DNA of 64,000 bases from Mugil cephalus (lineage: Eukaryota > Chordata > Actinopteri > Mugiliformes > Mugilidae). The translations under genes were made by a program, and so were the position numbers. The notes under the pieces were generated by a model that saw only the letters and a program-made list of their open reading frames with translations, had not been told where the DNA came from and did not search any database. The DNA lies in NCBI RefSeq assembly GCF_022458985.1, contig NC_061774.1, positions 9,414,616-9,478,615 on the forward strand, written 5' to 3'. Shown in pieces: positions 12,527 through 24,600 of the stretch (positions are counted from its first letter, which is position 1; each line of letters starts with the position of its first letter).

Positions 12527-12659
12527 AACCTGTGGTATTGAATATGTGTATAAATATGTATGTGTTCATATTAAATGCAAATGCAAATTGCTGTAATTGC
12601 ATATTATAAATACAGTTACGTATGAATTTAGTTTGTGGTGAACGTATGACCGCCGTCTA

Positions 12660-12690
12660 TTTTTTATTTATTTATTTATTTATTTTAATG
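12660..12690. repeat. (TTTA)n simple repeat
   Basis: Tandem ATTT/TTTA units upstream of yif1a. Confidence 0.8.
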
Positions 12691-12785
12691 TAACTGTATG
12701 TCTGCTGCTATTTGTATTAAGTTAACTCCCATTAAATGTAACGTAGCCTACACTGCTAAACCTACGCCGAGTCTAGGAACACATA

Positions 12786-12806
12786 GATATATATATATAT
12801 ATATAT
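12786..12806. repeat. (AT)n microsatellite
   Basis: About ten uninterrupted AT dinucleotides, roughly 200 bp before the yif1a leader exon. Confidence 0.85.
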
Positions 12807-12899
12807 GCTAGGAACATAAAAGTAAAGTAACATGGAGGATTCGCTACCAGCCTTAGCTGTGTGAGCACTCGTGTACTTCCCATCGCTTCTGCCACGCAG

Positions 12900-12995
12900 G
12901 CACACTGAAGTTAACCCTCCACGAGTGGGTGGGTAGCATCAGCCGGAGAAAGTCTGATAGCCACGTAGCTATAGCTACAAGCGTTAGCTGCACAG
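12900..12995 (+). other. yif1a: Non-coding leader exon of yif1a (left end approximate)
   Basis: A strong donor, CACAG|GTAAGAG, ends at 12995. A matching acceptor TTATTTTAG|G precedes the coding exon at 13400. The left boundary was not determined and is only a guess from the rise in GC content. Confidence 0.5.
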
Positions 12996-13421
12996 GTAAG
13001 AGCTCTCATTCTCACCATTTCTTCTTAAACTTTAAATTATTCCCCAGACAAGTTATTTGGACATTTATAATGCAACCAATGCCACATATTATGCCGACTG
13101 TCCTGTCCCAGTAATTAGCATCTGAAGATATAATGCGGTAGACCCAGCTTGTCTGGCTAGTAGCAGTTAGCATACACAGACACTGGGAGCAGCCTCGTCT
13201 ACCGTTGACTCGGTTTATGTGTATGTTAGCTGAGTAGGTAGCATATATATGTAGAAATGAGAGTTGTAAAGTAGCCTCTTAATAATATCTAACAATTTAA
13301 CGCCACAGGTGTTAAACGCGACATAGAACCGCAGTACTCTGATGGGCTAGCTTACTAATGAGCTGAAATGTTGCTAACGGGTCAATGTTTTTATTTTAGG
13401 CTAACGTCAGCAAACGTTACG

Positions 13422-16400
13422 ATGGACTTGAATCATGGATATCGAGCAAGTAAGTGGAAACCATGGGCTGGTACTTCCTTACAAAGTTTTGCAGAATGCC
13501 CATCCGTAGTAGCTACTTCCTTTTTTTATTATTATTTTATTTATGCAAGACTCAGAGCTCATCAGACTGAACTGATGTTGACCTCTCACTGACGAAGTGT
13601 ATCAGCTGAGTAGGTACACTTAATTAAAACTGTATACATCGATCAGGCATTACAGTGTGACCACTGACGGGTGAAATGAAGAATAGTAACAGTGATTATC
13701 TCTGAAATGGACACGTGGAAGGATTCGAGCGACTTTGATTGGGGCCATATTATGAGGGCTTGACGCCAGGGTTTGAGCATCTGTTTTGTGTCTTCTCAGT
13801 CTGCAGTGGTCAGTACCAAAAGTGGTCCAAGCAAAGAGAGGTGAACTGGATCATGGACAGATAGATAGATAGGATAAATAAAGTATCTATCTATCTGAGG
13901 GAAATTCTGTGTCCAGTAGCTTCATCACATATAAACGGATATGAAAAGTATTAAAGTTATTGTGGAGCAGATGAATCAGAGTGTCCATTCTGACCTCAGT
14001 CCATTACTGAAACAATGGAGCAGTGGAAGAAAGCTGCCTGGTCCAATCAGTCAAAGTTTTCTTTTATATCATGTGGATGGCTGGTGCCGGTGCGTTACTT
14101 ATCTGAGGAGTACAGTGCACCAGGATGCAAGGAACACTGCCTGGCCAGGTGTGCTTGGTCTCAACAATGATCAAGTGGTGGTACATATCAAAGTTGCATC
14201 CACATACATCCCAGGATACAGGGTTCCTAGGAGAACGTCACTTCTTATTGTGATTGTCAGTGTTATTCACTTCACTGCGTAGTGGATTTAATGTTGTGGC
14301 TGATGTCGTATACAAATATATCCATTGAAGGTTATACAGTGTCTTTCTTATTGATACACACAGGGCGCACAAGGCCAGTCAGTGCAATGTAAAACAATTC
14401 AAATGCACTGCCCACTGTTTCTAGGAAGTTGAAGTTGTAACGCTCTAAAATTATGTCAAAGATTATAATCTTCATGAAGGCAGCTTTTAGACAATTTCAA
14501 CAGTGAGAGTAGGCACAAGTTTGGAGTGATATAAGTTGCTACTTAAACTAAACAAAATGGCGTTACTTATATGGCTCCTTGTGTTGTCATGTGTCTCGCT
14601 GGGCTTATAGTGGGTAAGACTTGATCCATCTGCATGGATTTCATTGTATCTTTCTGCTTGAAATAGGGGTTAATGAGTTTAGCTGTTTTAAAACATATCA
14701 TCCAGTGCACATTTACTCACTTGTGTTAATTTTTTTTCACAGCTAAGCCCAGAGCTCGAGCAGCTCCCCCCTCATCAGAATCGGTTTTGTTTGACGACAC
14801 CAGCTCAGCACCACCAGCGGTGAATAGTCAAGGCTATTACACTCCTGGGTACAACATGGGCGCACCCTCAAATGACATGCAAGGAGGGGCTGGCGTGAAC
14901 AACCTGTTTACTGACCCAATGGCCAACGCTGCAATGATGTATGGCTCCTCCTTAGCCAACCAAGGGAAGGATATGGTAAACAAAGAGGTGAGGATAAGCA
15001 AGACTTCATCACAAATGATATTACGTGTTTGAATGAATGAATAACTTTTAACACAGTGGCCTGTAAATTACGTCCTGGTCTAGAATGACTCACTGACAAT
15101 TAGTTCAGTCTGCATCTGTTGATTTGCTTCAGTGATAAGTCAATTTTAGATGTACCTGTAGTCACAACATGGCTTTATATACACTCTTAGGAGAAATATA
15201 GAGTGATCTGAAATAGAGTTCCTGTACAGCTCTTACATAACAAACGCATTGCTCTGTGTGGGTTGTTAGTTTTATTCCGTTTAGTTTTTTTCTTACCAAA
15301 AGTGTCTCCTTTTGTCACAGGTTCACCAAAGAACCAGACACCTGCATGCTCTGTCTAGGAGCAGTTTAGTACTGTACTTCTTGCCTGGTATTAATCATAT
15401 CCAGTGAAAACTTTAATGTGTCATATTCAGTGGACAGATTTTCAATCAGGTTTTCTGTTTCACTTTTTAATGTGACATTGCAGTCTATGAGTTTCATCAC
15501 CCAAAAGTGGAAGAAGGAGAATTTAAACCAGTGTGTCACCTGTGGATGTCACATAAATGAAACAGATGCTGTTCTGCTGGTTTGGCATTAGTGCAGCACA
15601 TCATGCCAATGTGATGCATAATCCTAAGGCCAGACACAGCCCTCTGAAAAAATAACTATGACTCAACTGCATTTACTGAGTTTGGCAGACTGTCAGATCC
15701 CATTTGTTAAGTTAATGTTTGCATTTCCTTTGCCTTCCAGATCAGCAGATTCATGTCTGTGAACAAGCTGAAATACTTCTTTGCGGTCGACACCAGATAT
15801 GTGCTGAAGAAACTTATGATCCTTATGTTCCCTTATACACATCAGGTAATCTGAACCACTTGTCCTGACAGACTTTGTCCCATGACAACATACGGGAACA
15901 TTTAATAGTTAAAAACTGCAAACAAGATAATCAGCCACTTTATCGCTTCTCCAGCTTGATTTGTGGACATTACAACGCTGAATGTAAAAGCACACTGTGC
16001 TCATATAGTATCTACTACTGCACACTTTCAAGCTTTGAAATTATAAACTCAAGCTAATTACATGATTCAATAATTTCTATCTTTTTCTTAATTTCCATCT
16101 AGCCAAAGCCTGATACAGCTTATTCCTTTGAAGAACCTGTGTTCTCATTAAGTATGTTAACAGACATTTCATTGTTTGCAGTCTAATGTTTCAGTAAAAT
16201 ATTATTCAACATGAATACACTCACTCACCCATCCGTTAGGTACACTTGTGAAAATGAATGTATCCTACACAATATCCTACACTAAACCCTAACTTCAGTT
16301 ATGCTATTTGGCATTTGTTTAAAAATAAATGTTGAGAAACTGTTTTTATTTTGGAGGTTGTGGTTTATAGTACTATGAAATACTACTTGAAATGCACTGA

Positions 16401-19371
16401 GTTGTACCGACATACGTTATAATTATTTTGACAACCCCAATTTAGTCAGTGGGCCAGAGTAAATAACAGAAACAATTATGTTTAACTCAATACAGTTGAA
16501 CAGCACCATAAACTACATCCTCCAAAACAACATACAATTGAATTGTCATCTTTCTTACAATGTTTCAACATAAACTGAACATTATAACCTTCATGAAGGA
16601 GGATTTAGTGCAGGACTTTTATATTTACAAGTGTAACAAATGAACAGGCAAGTGGGTGTACAGCTACATCCTTTTTTGCAATGTATTCAGCTTGAATACT
16701 TAAGAATGAGGATGGTTACCTGAAAATTACCCGTATTGTTTGAGTTGTACAAGATAGTTGTCTACCTTTTTCATAGGGTTCACTTAATGTGTTTAATTCT
16801 GATTTACAATATGCCATTGATAGAACCTCTTCATTGCTGTTCTATAGCCTTATTAAGTTTAAGTTATAATTCATGTAGTTAGTGCCTAAATGCGTGTACA
16901 CACGGAAAGTGGCTACACCAGCGGCAATGTGGTGAGAAGAAACTGCGAAATGTTAATGAAAATTGATGAGTTGTAGCCATGATGGATGAAAAAAGCTTTG
17001 ACGATCCTCAGCTTTCAAGTGATACGGTTGATGCCATGTTTGACTGACATATGACGTAAACAGAGGGTTTCCCAATGACTTCTGTTCCTACCACCAAGTT
17101 CACCATGTCGATGGCATGCGTTTGGTGGACTCCAGTGGAGCAGCATCTCTTGCTCCACTTGTTTCAGAAATATACAGTTGTTACCATGGCAACCAGAGCC
17201 TGCAACATCCACTAGTGACCAACTGTCAGCTGCAAAGCAAGTGATTCGCTTCATATGTGGACAGGGCTTAACTGATTAGCCCGTTTAATCCCAAATTTTT
17301 TCCCTGCAAAATAAGTGCATGCATCTCATACCTTAGACCTCCCTGGTACACAAAATGTATGATTTATTTAATTTCATGATGATTATGTCAGTGAAAAAGT
17401 AGATTATATACTCCTTCTATACTGCAACAATTGTTGGATTTTTTGTGTTATTGCATTTCAGGGTTTCTTTTTCATTTGAGCATTTCCCTTTATTGAGCTG
17501 TGGGGTATCAACCTCTGGGCATCTTCTTATTCAGCTTGGTTGTCTACTGTGGGGGAATCACTAGTATCAAGTGATATTGTACATCCCTTAGAGGTTTGGG
17601 GTTGTGTAGGAAAAAAACAAAAAAACAACTAATACAGAATAAACACCTAAAAACTATCCTATCATAAAACTTGGCAAGCGGCAACAAATGTTGCCATACT
17701 TATATTTACTCTTCTTAGGACCAAAAAATCCACAAAGGCATATAGTTCACATCATATATCAGTAGTAGACCCGTTAAAGTATGCATGTTGAAAATATTTT
17801 AGTTATACCATTATAACTAAAACATAACAGGTATGTTATCTACTTCCTCTTGTAAAAGTTTGAGGCGGAGATTTCCTTCCGGAGGTGAGATAGTTTGTCC
17901 TAGAGTATCATTTGAATGTAACACTGTTGGAGTCTGATAAGTGTTTCACGCTGCATTTGTTTGTTCTTCATAGGACTGGGAAGTCCGTTACCATCGGGAC
18001 ACTCCTTTGACTCCAAGGCAGGATGTGAATGCGCCTGATCTTTACATACCAAGTAAGTTTTGTATAAACACACATTCAACTTTGTCAGAACATTTTGAGT
18101 AACTCGTGTAACATGTTATGTGTGCCTTTTTTTCTCTTTAGCTATGGCTTTCATTACCTACATTTTACTTGCTGGAATGGCTCTTGGCATCCAGAAAAGG
18201 TGAGCAACACTTTCCTCATCTAATTTATTCTGTGACTCACAATAAACATGTTGGTATCAGATAAACTGAATGGATATTGACTTTGTGTGAAGGTTCAGTC
18301 CAGAGGTTCTCGGCCTGTGTGCCAGCACTGCCCTCGTGTGGATCATCATTGAGGTCTTGGTGATGTTGTTGAGTCTGTATCTGCTGACAGTGCACAGTGA
18401 CCTCTCAACCTTTGATCTCATCGCCTACAGTGGATACAAATATGTTGGGTAAATAGTCCTTGAATTTGCATTTTTTTTCTTTTAATTAATTACACTGTAT
18501 GGTAATTAATTTGTCTGCAGAATAAAACATGAATACAGTTTAATTATCCCTCCTGTTATCCCTGGGGTCAATTTGACCCCAATCAATGTTCATCATTCAA
18601 AAAATAACAGCAGAGGGAAGGTCAACTCACTATGTAGTCAACAAATAAACAAAGTGCCTGACACAAAAACTTGGTTTATGTAAATCATTTCCCTGAAGGT
18701 GAAATGTGTTAGTAATGTTTGAGGATAAAAGGATGGTTATCATCAGCTCAGTGAGGGACATTCTCTTAATTATTAAGGTACTTTTAAAATGTGGTTTGTC
18801 TCTTAATTATTAAGGTACTTTTAACATGTGATTGTGTCTCTTCCTGTGTTCCTTAGGATGATCTTCACAGTGTTGTCTGGCTTGCTGTTTGGAAGTGATG
18901 GTTACTTTGTGGCCCTTGCCTGGTGCTCCTGTGCCCTTATGTTCTTCATCGTAAGTATTTTTCTCTATGAATATTAACAGCTTCTACAGGAACAGATACC
19001 TGAGCTATTAACTACTAATTTATTGTATGCAGTTTTTTTGTTTATCCATTATTAATTATATTCCATAAGAAGGTAATGTGTCTAAGTGCTGTATTTTTTC
19101 CAATTGTGTTTAAAAGTCGCACAAACAATCACATAAATAAGAAATACAAAGTACACACACTTTAAGTGATATTCAACTTTGCCAAATATTTAAGATGTTC
19201 CTTCCTCCTCAGGTCCGTTCTCTGAAAATGAAGATCCTTCCATCCCTCTCCTCGGACTCCATGGGAATGGGTTCAAGTGCCAAACCTCAGCTCCGCCTTT
19301 ATATCACGGTGGCAACTGCAATCTTTCAGCCAATCATTATATACTGGTTAACCTCTCACTTGGTCAGGTGA
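13422..19371 (+). CDS. yif1a: YIF1A, Yip1-interacting factor homologue A
   Basis: Eight coding exons: 13422-13449, 14743-14987, 15741-15845, 17974-18052, 18142-18199, 18293-18448, 18857-18950 and 19213-19371, total 307 aa with all phases consistent. YIF1A is a multi-pass protein of the ER-Golgi intermediate and Golgi membranes that works with YIP1 in COPII-linked transport. The N-terminus is cytosolic (MDLNHGYRA, then LFDDTS and the conserved [13 protein letters not shown]). Next come [33 protein letters not shown] and about five hydrophobic segments. It ends [11 protein letters not shown], a near match to the human YIF1A end. [14 protein letters not shown] and [16 protein letters not shown] point to YIF1A rather than YIF1B. 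Intron 1 of the coding part holds a decayed Tc1-like element, and the third holds a MITE. Confidence 0.95.
13635..14312 (+). mobile_element. Decayed Tc1-like transposon in a yif1a intron
   Basis: Landmarks follow the order of a fish Tc1-like transposon on the + strand. They are the left end ATCGATCAGGCATTACAGTG, the GAGCGACTTTGATTGGGGCC coding start region, CAGTCTGCAGTGGTCAGTAC, ATGGAGCAGTGGAAGAA, CATGTGGATGGCTGG, and the right end AATGTTGTGGCTGATG. Large parts of the transposase are missing and no frame survives, so it is dead. A GATA-type microsatellite interrupts it near 13857. Confidence 0.8.
13857..13905. repeat. GATA/TATC microsatellite with retroelement-like tail
   Basis: Inverted GATA and TATC runs surround AAATAAAGTATC and are followed by GAGGGAAATTC. 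This resembles the 3' end of fish LINE elements (CTTTATTGATCC...GGGAAATT type) inserted into the older Tc1-like copy. Confidence 0.5.
16216..16661. mobile_element. Palindromic MITE family, copy B (near full length)
   Basis: About 446 bp bounded by inverted ends: TACACTCACTCACCC...GTTAGGTACAC on the left and GTGTAACAAATGAACAGGCA then AGTGGGTGTA on the right. The interior is itself partly palindromic: GGAGGTTGTGGTTTATAGT is mirrored by a later ACTACATCCTCC. There is no coding capacity. It lies in the yif1a intron between 15846 and 17973 and is the best reference copy in the window. Confidence 0.85.
18564..18580. repeat. Short inverted repeat GGGGTCAA-T-TTGACCCC
   Basis: Perfect 8-bp arms around a single base, in a yif1a intron, preceded by TATCCCTCCTGTTATCCCT. 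Similar GGTCAA/TTGACC palindromes are common in fish repeats, so it is probably the end of a decayed transposable element. Confidence 0.6.
18762..18834. repeat. Two tandem 37-bp units in a yif1a intron
   Basis: TCTCTTAATTATTAAGGTAC and the following TTTTAA(A/C)ATGTG(G/A)TTG occur twice head to tail (starts 18762 and 18799), differing at two positions. A recent local duplication just before the exon at 18857. Confidence 0.8.
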
Positions 19372-19871
19372 CTGTGAGGCAGTGACCTCATGTCCAAGTC
19401 TACTGGACCCAAATCTTTTGTGGTTGTTGAGTGTTTGTACACCTGCCTTTATACGCTCTTTTGTCATTAACATTTGTAGACTGTGTTGAGCTTAAGCATG
19501 CGGTGAGCTTGTCAGTTGGACATGTTCATTCTGAAACGGTGTCACCGACTTCACCAGAAAGCGTGACTGTACAGTAACATCGATAAATGCTTCTTTTTGG
19601 CTACCTAACTTTGAACACAAGGGCTTTGATCGAAAGATTTGTTTAATCAGAACTGATATGGTTCAAGTTTCCTTTTATATAATGTCTCTGGACATACTTT
19701 CCAGTATTTACACCACATAGAAATTCACATAAAAAAACAAAAAACATGATTCCGGTACCATGTTTCTGGTATGGTAATGTTGTGACATTATCTCCCTTTC
19801 TTTTGTGAATCCTTGATTTTATTTATCTGCATTTGACAAAGCATGACAATGTTTGGGTTTTTGTAGAAAAC

Positions 19872-19877
19872 AATAAA
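19872..19877 (+). terminator. yif1a: Candidate yif1a poly(A) signal (AATAAA)
   Basis: First clear AATAAA after the stop, giving a 3' UTR of about 500 bp. Confidence 0.55.
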
Positions 19878-20379
19878 TATATCTAGCTTTGTGTATTCAA
19901 TTGTAACTGTTTTATTTTGCCTTATACAAAACTATTTCTGCTATTTACTGTGCATGATGTAGACATTGTCTTTTAAGAATTTTTTTTTTCTCTACAGTAT
20001 TTGCCACATTGTTAGTATTAATATTGAATTATAAAACCAGGCATAATTAGCTCTGAACACAATAGTATTAGTTACTTAGCAGAAGTACTAATCTATCATT
20101 ATCAGTTACTTGTACTTAGTTATTGCTAATTTGCTTGGACTGCACAAGAATTCAAAGAAAATAGTGTTTTAACTTTACATTTACACTCACACTCACAACA
20201 CTGCTCTGCTCTGCTCCTCTGCTGCACATTCAAAATGCAGTGATAATGCATCAGTAATAATGTGATACTGTAATATAAAACATTAACGATGGTCACATGT
20301 TAGGGACGCTCCAACACTTGAAGCACATGTGCTGAAGTTTTTTACATTTTAAATCCAGCATTTATGTATCCATGCTGTT

Positions 20380-20639
20380 GGATTTAAATACCGTCTCTCT
20401 TGCTGGATGGTGTCAGACTCTATAATTGGCGCGGGAGCGCGCCGGGGAGCGCGCACACTGCGGAGCGTCCTTTTGGTTTCCATGGACACCGCGGACAGCA
20501 ACAGAGCGCGGAGGGAGAGGTGTCCGACTGCCACTCCACTTTTGAACACCGGGATTTCACCTTTAACTTTTCAAATACGACTTTTACTTTTACAAGAAGC
20601 CGGTCTCTGCCAGGGTCGTCGTCGTCGTTTGATAATTTG
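20380..20639 (+). promoter_or_regulatory. CpG-rich promoter and leader exon of the forkhead gene
   Basis: An abrupt GC-rich island in AT-rich DNA. It holds an inverted CCAAT box (ATTGG, 20425-20429) overlapping TTGGCGCGGG (20426-20435), an E2F-like site, and repeated GCGCGC. A good donor (AATTTG|GTGAGA) ends the leader exon at 20639. It pairs with the acceptor TCTTTCAG before 21615, whose exon carries the forkhead ATG. The transcription start itself was not located. Confidence 0.6.
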
Positions 20640-21179
20640 GTGAGAAATTAGTTAATGTTTGCATTTGAAGGACTAAGCTAACAGCGCGGAATGTGTTACC
20701 TGTGAGGGGGGAAAAGGCGGCTTTCTTGACTAGCTAAATGAAACTTTATATTGATCCGCCATTTGCCTGCTGAACTGCTTTGTAGAGCCATGTGGCATCA
20801 CACACGCAAACTTTCAGGACGTTATCAGTGAGATTGACACACTAAGTGGATGGTCGGCCTTAGTTTATTAAAAATCATGTTATCGGTGGGATCCACACTG
20901 ACTCTACGAGGCGTGCACCTGTCCACTGTCCACTGTCCACGCTTTGTCTTTCTTAAAACGGGAGACAGCGCTGTAAGAGTGGACTCTGAACGCTTCGTGA
21001 ATGCTCATCAGAGGGGTGGTAAACATTTAACTGAACTAAGCTGAAGAGATGTTATCTTTTATCTTCCCATCATCTCCGTGTATAAAGTCAAAACTTTAAG
21101 CTTGAAATAAACCAGAAGAAACTCCCTGCATGTTTTAATTATGTTTTTATTTTGAAGGGTAGTTCTCAAAGCTTAGGTA

Positions 21180-21342
21180 AGATACAGTTGTTTAACGGCA
21201 TCATGAATTACATCCACAAAAAAGATTATACAGGTGAAAAAGTCAACATAATAACAGTGATGAAGTGGGATTCATTGCAGGAAAGTTATATTTGAATGCA
21301 TCCTTCTCACTAGTGTACTTTATGAACTGTCAAGTGAGTGTA
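21180..21342. mobile_element. Palindromic MITE family, copy C (one end)
   Basis: Matches the right part of copy B: GATTCATTGCAGGAAAGTTA, then ACTAGTGTACTTTATGAACT and GTCAAGTGAGTGTA at the end. It lies in the first intron of the forkhead gene. Confidence 0.65.
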
Positions 21343-21660
21343 TATTGTCCAGAAGACGAAGTAGCAGCAGTAGCAGTAGTAGAGCAGGATGTGCTAGTTC
21401 AAGAGTACCAAGTACCTCAAGTACCTCTGGCAGTGCTCGCTTCTTGGACTGCGTCTGACTCAATAAGTTACCTGAGGTCCCAACAGTCTCATACAAGGGG
21501 TGAGATGAGTTGTTCAAGTACAGTAATTGTGGTCTAGTCAGACTTCAGCCTTTACAGCAAACCTCGTCATTCTTTGTAGCTGTGACTTTCATTATTTTCT
21601 CTTGTGTCTTTCAGCACCTGTACAACTGGATGACCCTGAAGGCTTTGTCCTGAGAGAGAG

Positions 21661-24600
21661 ATGGAGAATAGCTCTCATACACTGCCACCCTTGTCCCCGT
21701 GTCCCACCACTCTGCCTTTCTCCTCCTCACCTCTGCAGACCCCCCCAAGTTGCCGCCTTTCGCTCCCACTTTCGCCCATTTCATTCCCCCCGTCCCCCAC
21801 CTCACTTTCTCCAGCGACGGCAGAGTCTGTCCACTCCTCGTCCCCTCTTTCCCACTGCACAGCGTCTCATCGCCTCGAAGGACAAAACATACAATGCATC
21901 AGCCCGGAAAACCTATCTGACCAAGATGACCTGACCTGTCTCAGCTGGCTGCATCAGAGAGGAAACCTGCTACCTCTGCAGCCCCTCACCAAAATGACAC
22001 CGCTGACCCAGCAAGAGTCCTGCACTCCTGCCCAGTCCGTTCTTCCAGTGTCATCCAAGCCTCCTTACTCCTTTAGCAGTCTCATTTTTATGGCAATTGA
22101 AGATTCCCCCGACAAGAGGCTTCCGGTGAAAGACATCTACGAGTGGATTGTGAACAATTTCCCTTACTACAGAACAGCCACCGGAGGCTGGAGGAACTCG
22201 GTCAGACACAACCTCTCCCTGAGCAAGAGCTTCCGTCGCATTCAGAGGGACAAGAGCCAGGTGGGTGCACAAATCAAGTCGATTTCTCCATCTGAAAGCA
22301 AACAACCTCCTGAACTGCACTGAAGCCATATGTTCTGTAGTAAAAAGAGGCCCCCATAAAGCGAAGTCATCATAATGTACTCTCCACGTATTACAGATGT
22401 GTCAATATTCCTGAAGGCTACCATCTTTGCAGCTTTAATGTTTCAACATGATTTGTGTACTTGTTGCAGTCAGTGGGGAAGGGTTCGCTGTGGTGTGTGT
22501 GTCCGGAGTATCGGCCGGCGCTCCTCGAAGTGCTGAGAAAGACCCACAGTTATCACAGCACCAACAGCAATCTGATCAACAAGCCTGCACTGTGAGTAGG
22601 ATTCACACCGTTAAAGCTTCTACAATAATCGTGAATAATACAATGATTATTATTGATTGCTGTTTAATTTATCTTTACTCTTTAAATTCATAAAACTGAA
22701 GAAACGACAATTTAATCTGAAACCGTGTTCAGCTCGTCATGATGCTGGACTAAACAAATTAAAAGTAAGCTGCTAAATGTTGGGCTACAGAAAGACAATT
22801 CTACTGTATATTAATACCAGTTTCTTGAAATGTGAAATAATAATTTACTAAATTGAATGACTTGTTATTTATTGTACAACGATTGTTATGATCAGTCAAT
22901 ACGTCAAACATTTGCATTTGCTAGTCTTAGTGGGATGAATTAAGAAATGTTTACACAATTTTACACAATTTTAAACTAGTCTATTGATTACTTGCAAAAA
23001 AAAAGCAATAAAAATAAAAAGGTGTTGGGGGCTTATAAAAAAAACACATGGAAATATTATATATATTATTACATTGAAATATTACATTATTATTCCTCTG
23101 GACTCAATAATACTCAATAAATACACTCACTTGCCAGTTCACTAGGTGGTGAAAATGAATGTATATATGTCTAATATAACAGTCCTGCACTGTGTCCCTG
23201 GTATTTAGCTTAGCCCACTGACTAAAAACCACAGCCTCCCAAATGAAAACACAGTTGAATCAACAGCTCTCAGTTATTTTAAACGAATGCTGAATGCCAG
23301 TTCCAGTGTGAGTTACTAGAGTCTTTCTACGTGTACTTTTCTGTGGTTTGTTGGGGGAGTAGCACCAGCAAAATAGACAGTAGTAGGATCAACAAACCGA
23401 TCCCAGAGGCTGGACATGTAATTTGTAGGTAGTTAGGGATGTTTGTCTCAGTGAGGGACAGGAAGACACTGGATAAACTGCTCTCCATTATGGACAACCC
23501 ATCCCGTCCACTACACCAAACACTATAGAGGGGCAGCAGAGCTCATTCTCCAGCAGACTGATTCAGCTCCACTCCCACAGTGACTGCTACAGAACTATGA
23601 CCAGGCTATTTCCCTTGTGGATATTTAAAGCCTAATAAGCTGAGATTACTGTTCGCACTTGTGTATCTAATGAACAAATTAGCTGTAGTGGGTAAAGCGT
23701 AGACTCTTTTATTAGTATGTATTTTAAACAAATAAATAAACCAAAATGCTCTATTTACATAGTTGTCTGTGATTTCTGTGTGCAGGTTGGAGGGAGCTGA
23801 CTATGAGGTGCCTTCGGTCTGCGATTCGATGGATATCTCAGGTTTGTGACTCTTGACGTCTCTTAATTTGCCCCAGAACCAACATATGTGACCCTGCATG
23901 AATGAATTTCTAATTAGTTTTAGTCTACAGTATTTCATCAGTGGGGTAACAGCCCTCTGTGACGCTTTCATTACCTGCAGCTTTTCTCTCGCTCTGCAGC
24001 TTTCTCAACATGCAGCATTGTTCCCGTGTTTGTGTTCTGTTGTCATGGCAACTGCCCTCTATTACCTAGGCAACCCAGCAATAGCCTAGCTTAGTGCTCT
24101 CTATGAGTACCCACCGTTTTACTTCAGATCCTATGCACCATATGGGCCCAGGTGCCCGCTGGAGAATCTGACAAGCGGTTGTTCAACCCGGCAGTGAAAA
24201 CAGATGTTAATGTCTGACTTTATTTCATTTCTAATCTCATCCTGCAGATCCTCTGTCTCACACGCTGCTCCTCTCCACGTCCTCCTCCCAAATCCTCACC
24301 ACCGATAACCCCAATTTCGCTGACAACCCATCATGCCCTTTGACCCCGGACCACGAGGAACTTGTCACCATGGAGTCGGTGGAATACCAGCAGGAGGAGG
24401 TCAGCGAAGAGATGGAGAAAGACCCCCTGTCGGACAGCGGCTACATCGAGTTACACTATTACCAGTCCCACCAGTACCAGTACCTGGTGCTGCCGGGCGA
24501 CACCGAGCTGGACCTGGAGACCGTGGAGATCCTTCAGCTCGATGCCGAGGCCCAGGAGGCGGCCGGGTCACTGCTGGACCTGGCAGGAGGTGGATATTAA
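21661..24600 (+). CDS. Forkhead transcription factor, FOXN2/FOXN3 type
   Basis: Coding exons 21661-22260, 22470-22591, 23786-23841 and 24248-24600 give 376 aa with consistent phases. Residues 1-80 are Ser/Pro-rich. LSDQDDLTCLSWLHQRGNLL (about 84-105) matches the WLH block before the FOXN2/3 forkhead. The winged helix runs from KPPYSFSSLIFMAIEDS (133) through the recognition helix WRNSVRHNLSLSKSF to VGKGSLWCVCPEYRP in the second coding exon. The C-terminus keeps DPLSDSGY and EAAGSLLDLAGG, both near the ends of FOXN3-like proteins. These factors bind forkhead sites and mostly repress transcription. It is shorter than human FOXN2 (431) or FOXN3 (490), and WCVCPEYR and the region after it differ from the usual WC(I/V)DPEYR. 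Hence it could be a fast-evolving paralogue; I do not assign N2 or N3. Confidence 0.87.
23122..23300. mobile_element. Palindromic MITE family, copy D (partial)
   Basis: It begins ATACACTCACTTGCCAGTTC ACTAGG, like the left end of copy B, followed by AACAGTCCTGCACT and CCCACTGACTAAAAACCACA (the mirrored interior). It lies in a forkhead-gene intron. Confidence 0.7.

Noticed and set aside
17015-17254. 79-codon minus-strand frame in a yif1a intron
   Set aside because: The stretch looks like a decayed DNA element, but ends could not be matched, so neither gene nor element was called.
21265-21537. 90-codon open frame in the forkhead leader intron
   Set aside because: It begins inside MITE copy C and runs through a GTAGCA-type simple repeat; not needed for the forkhead reading frame.
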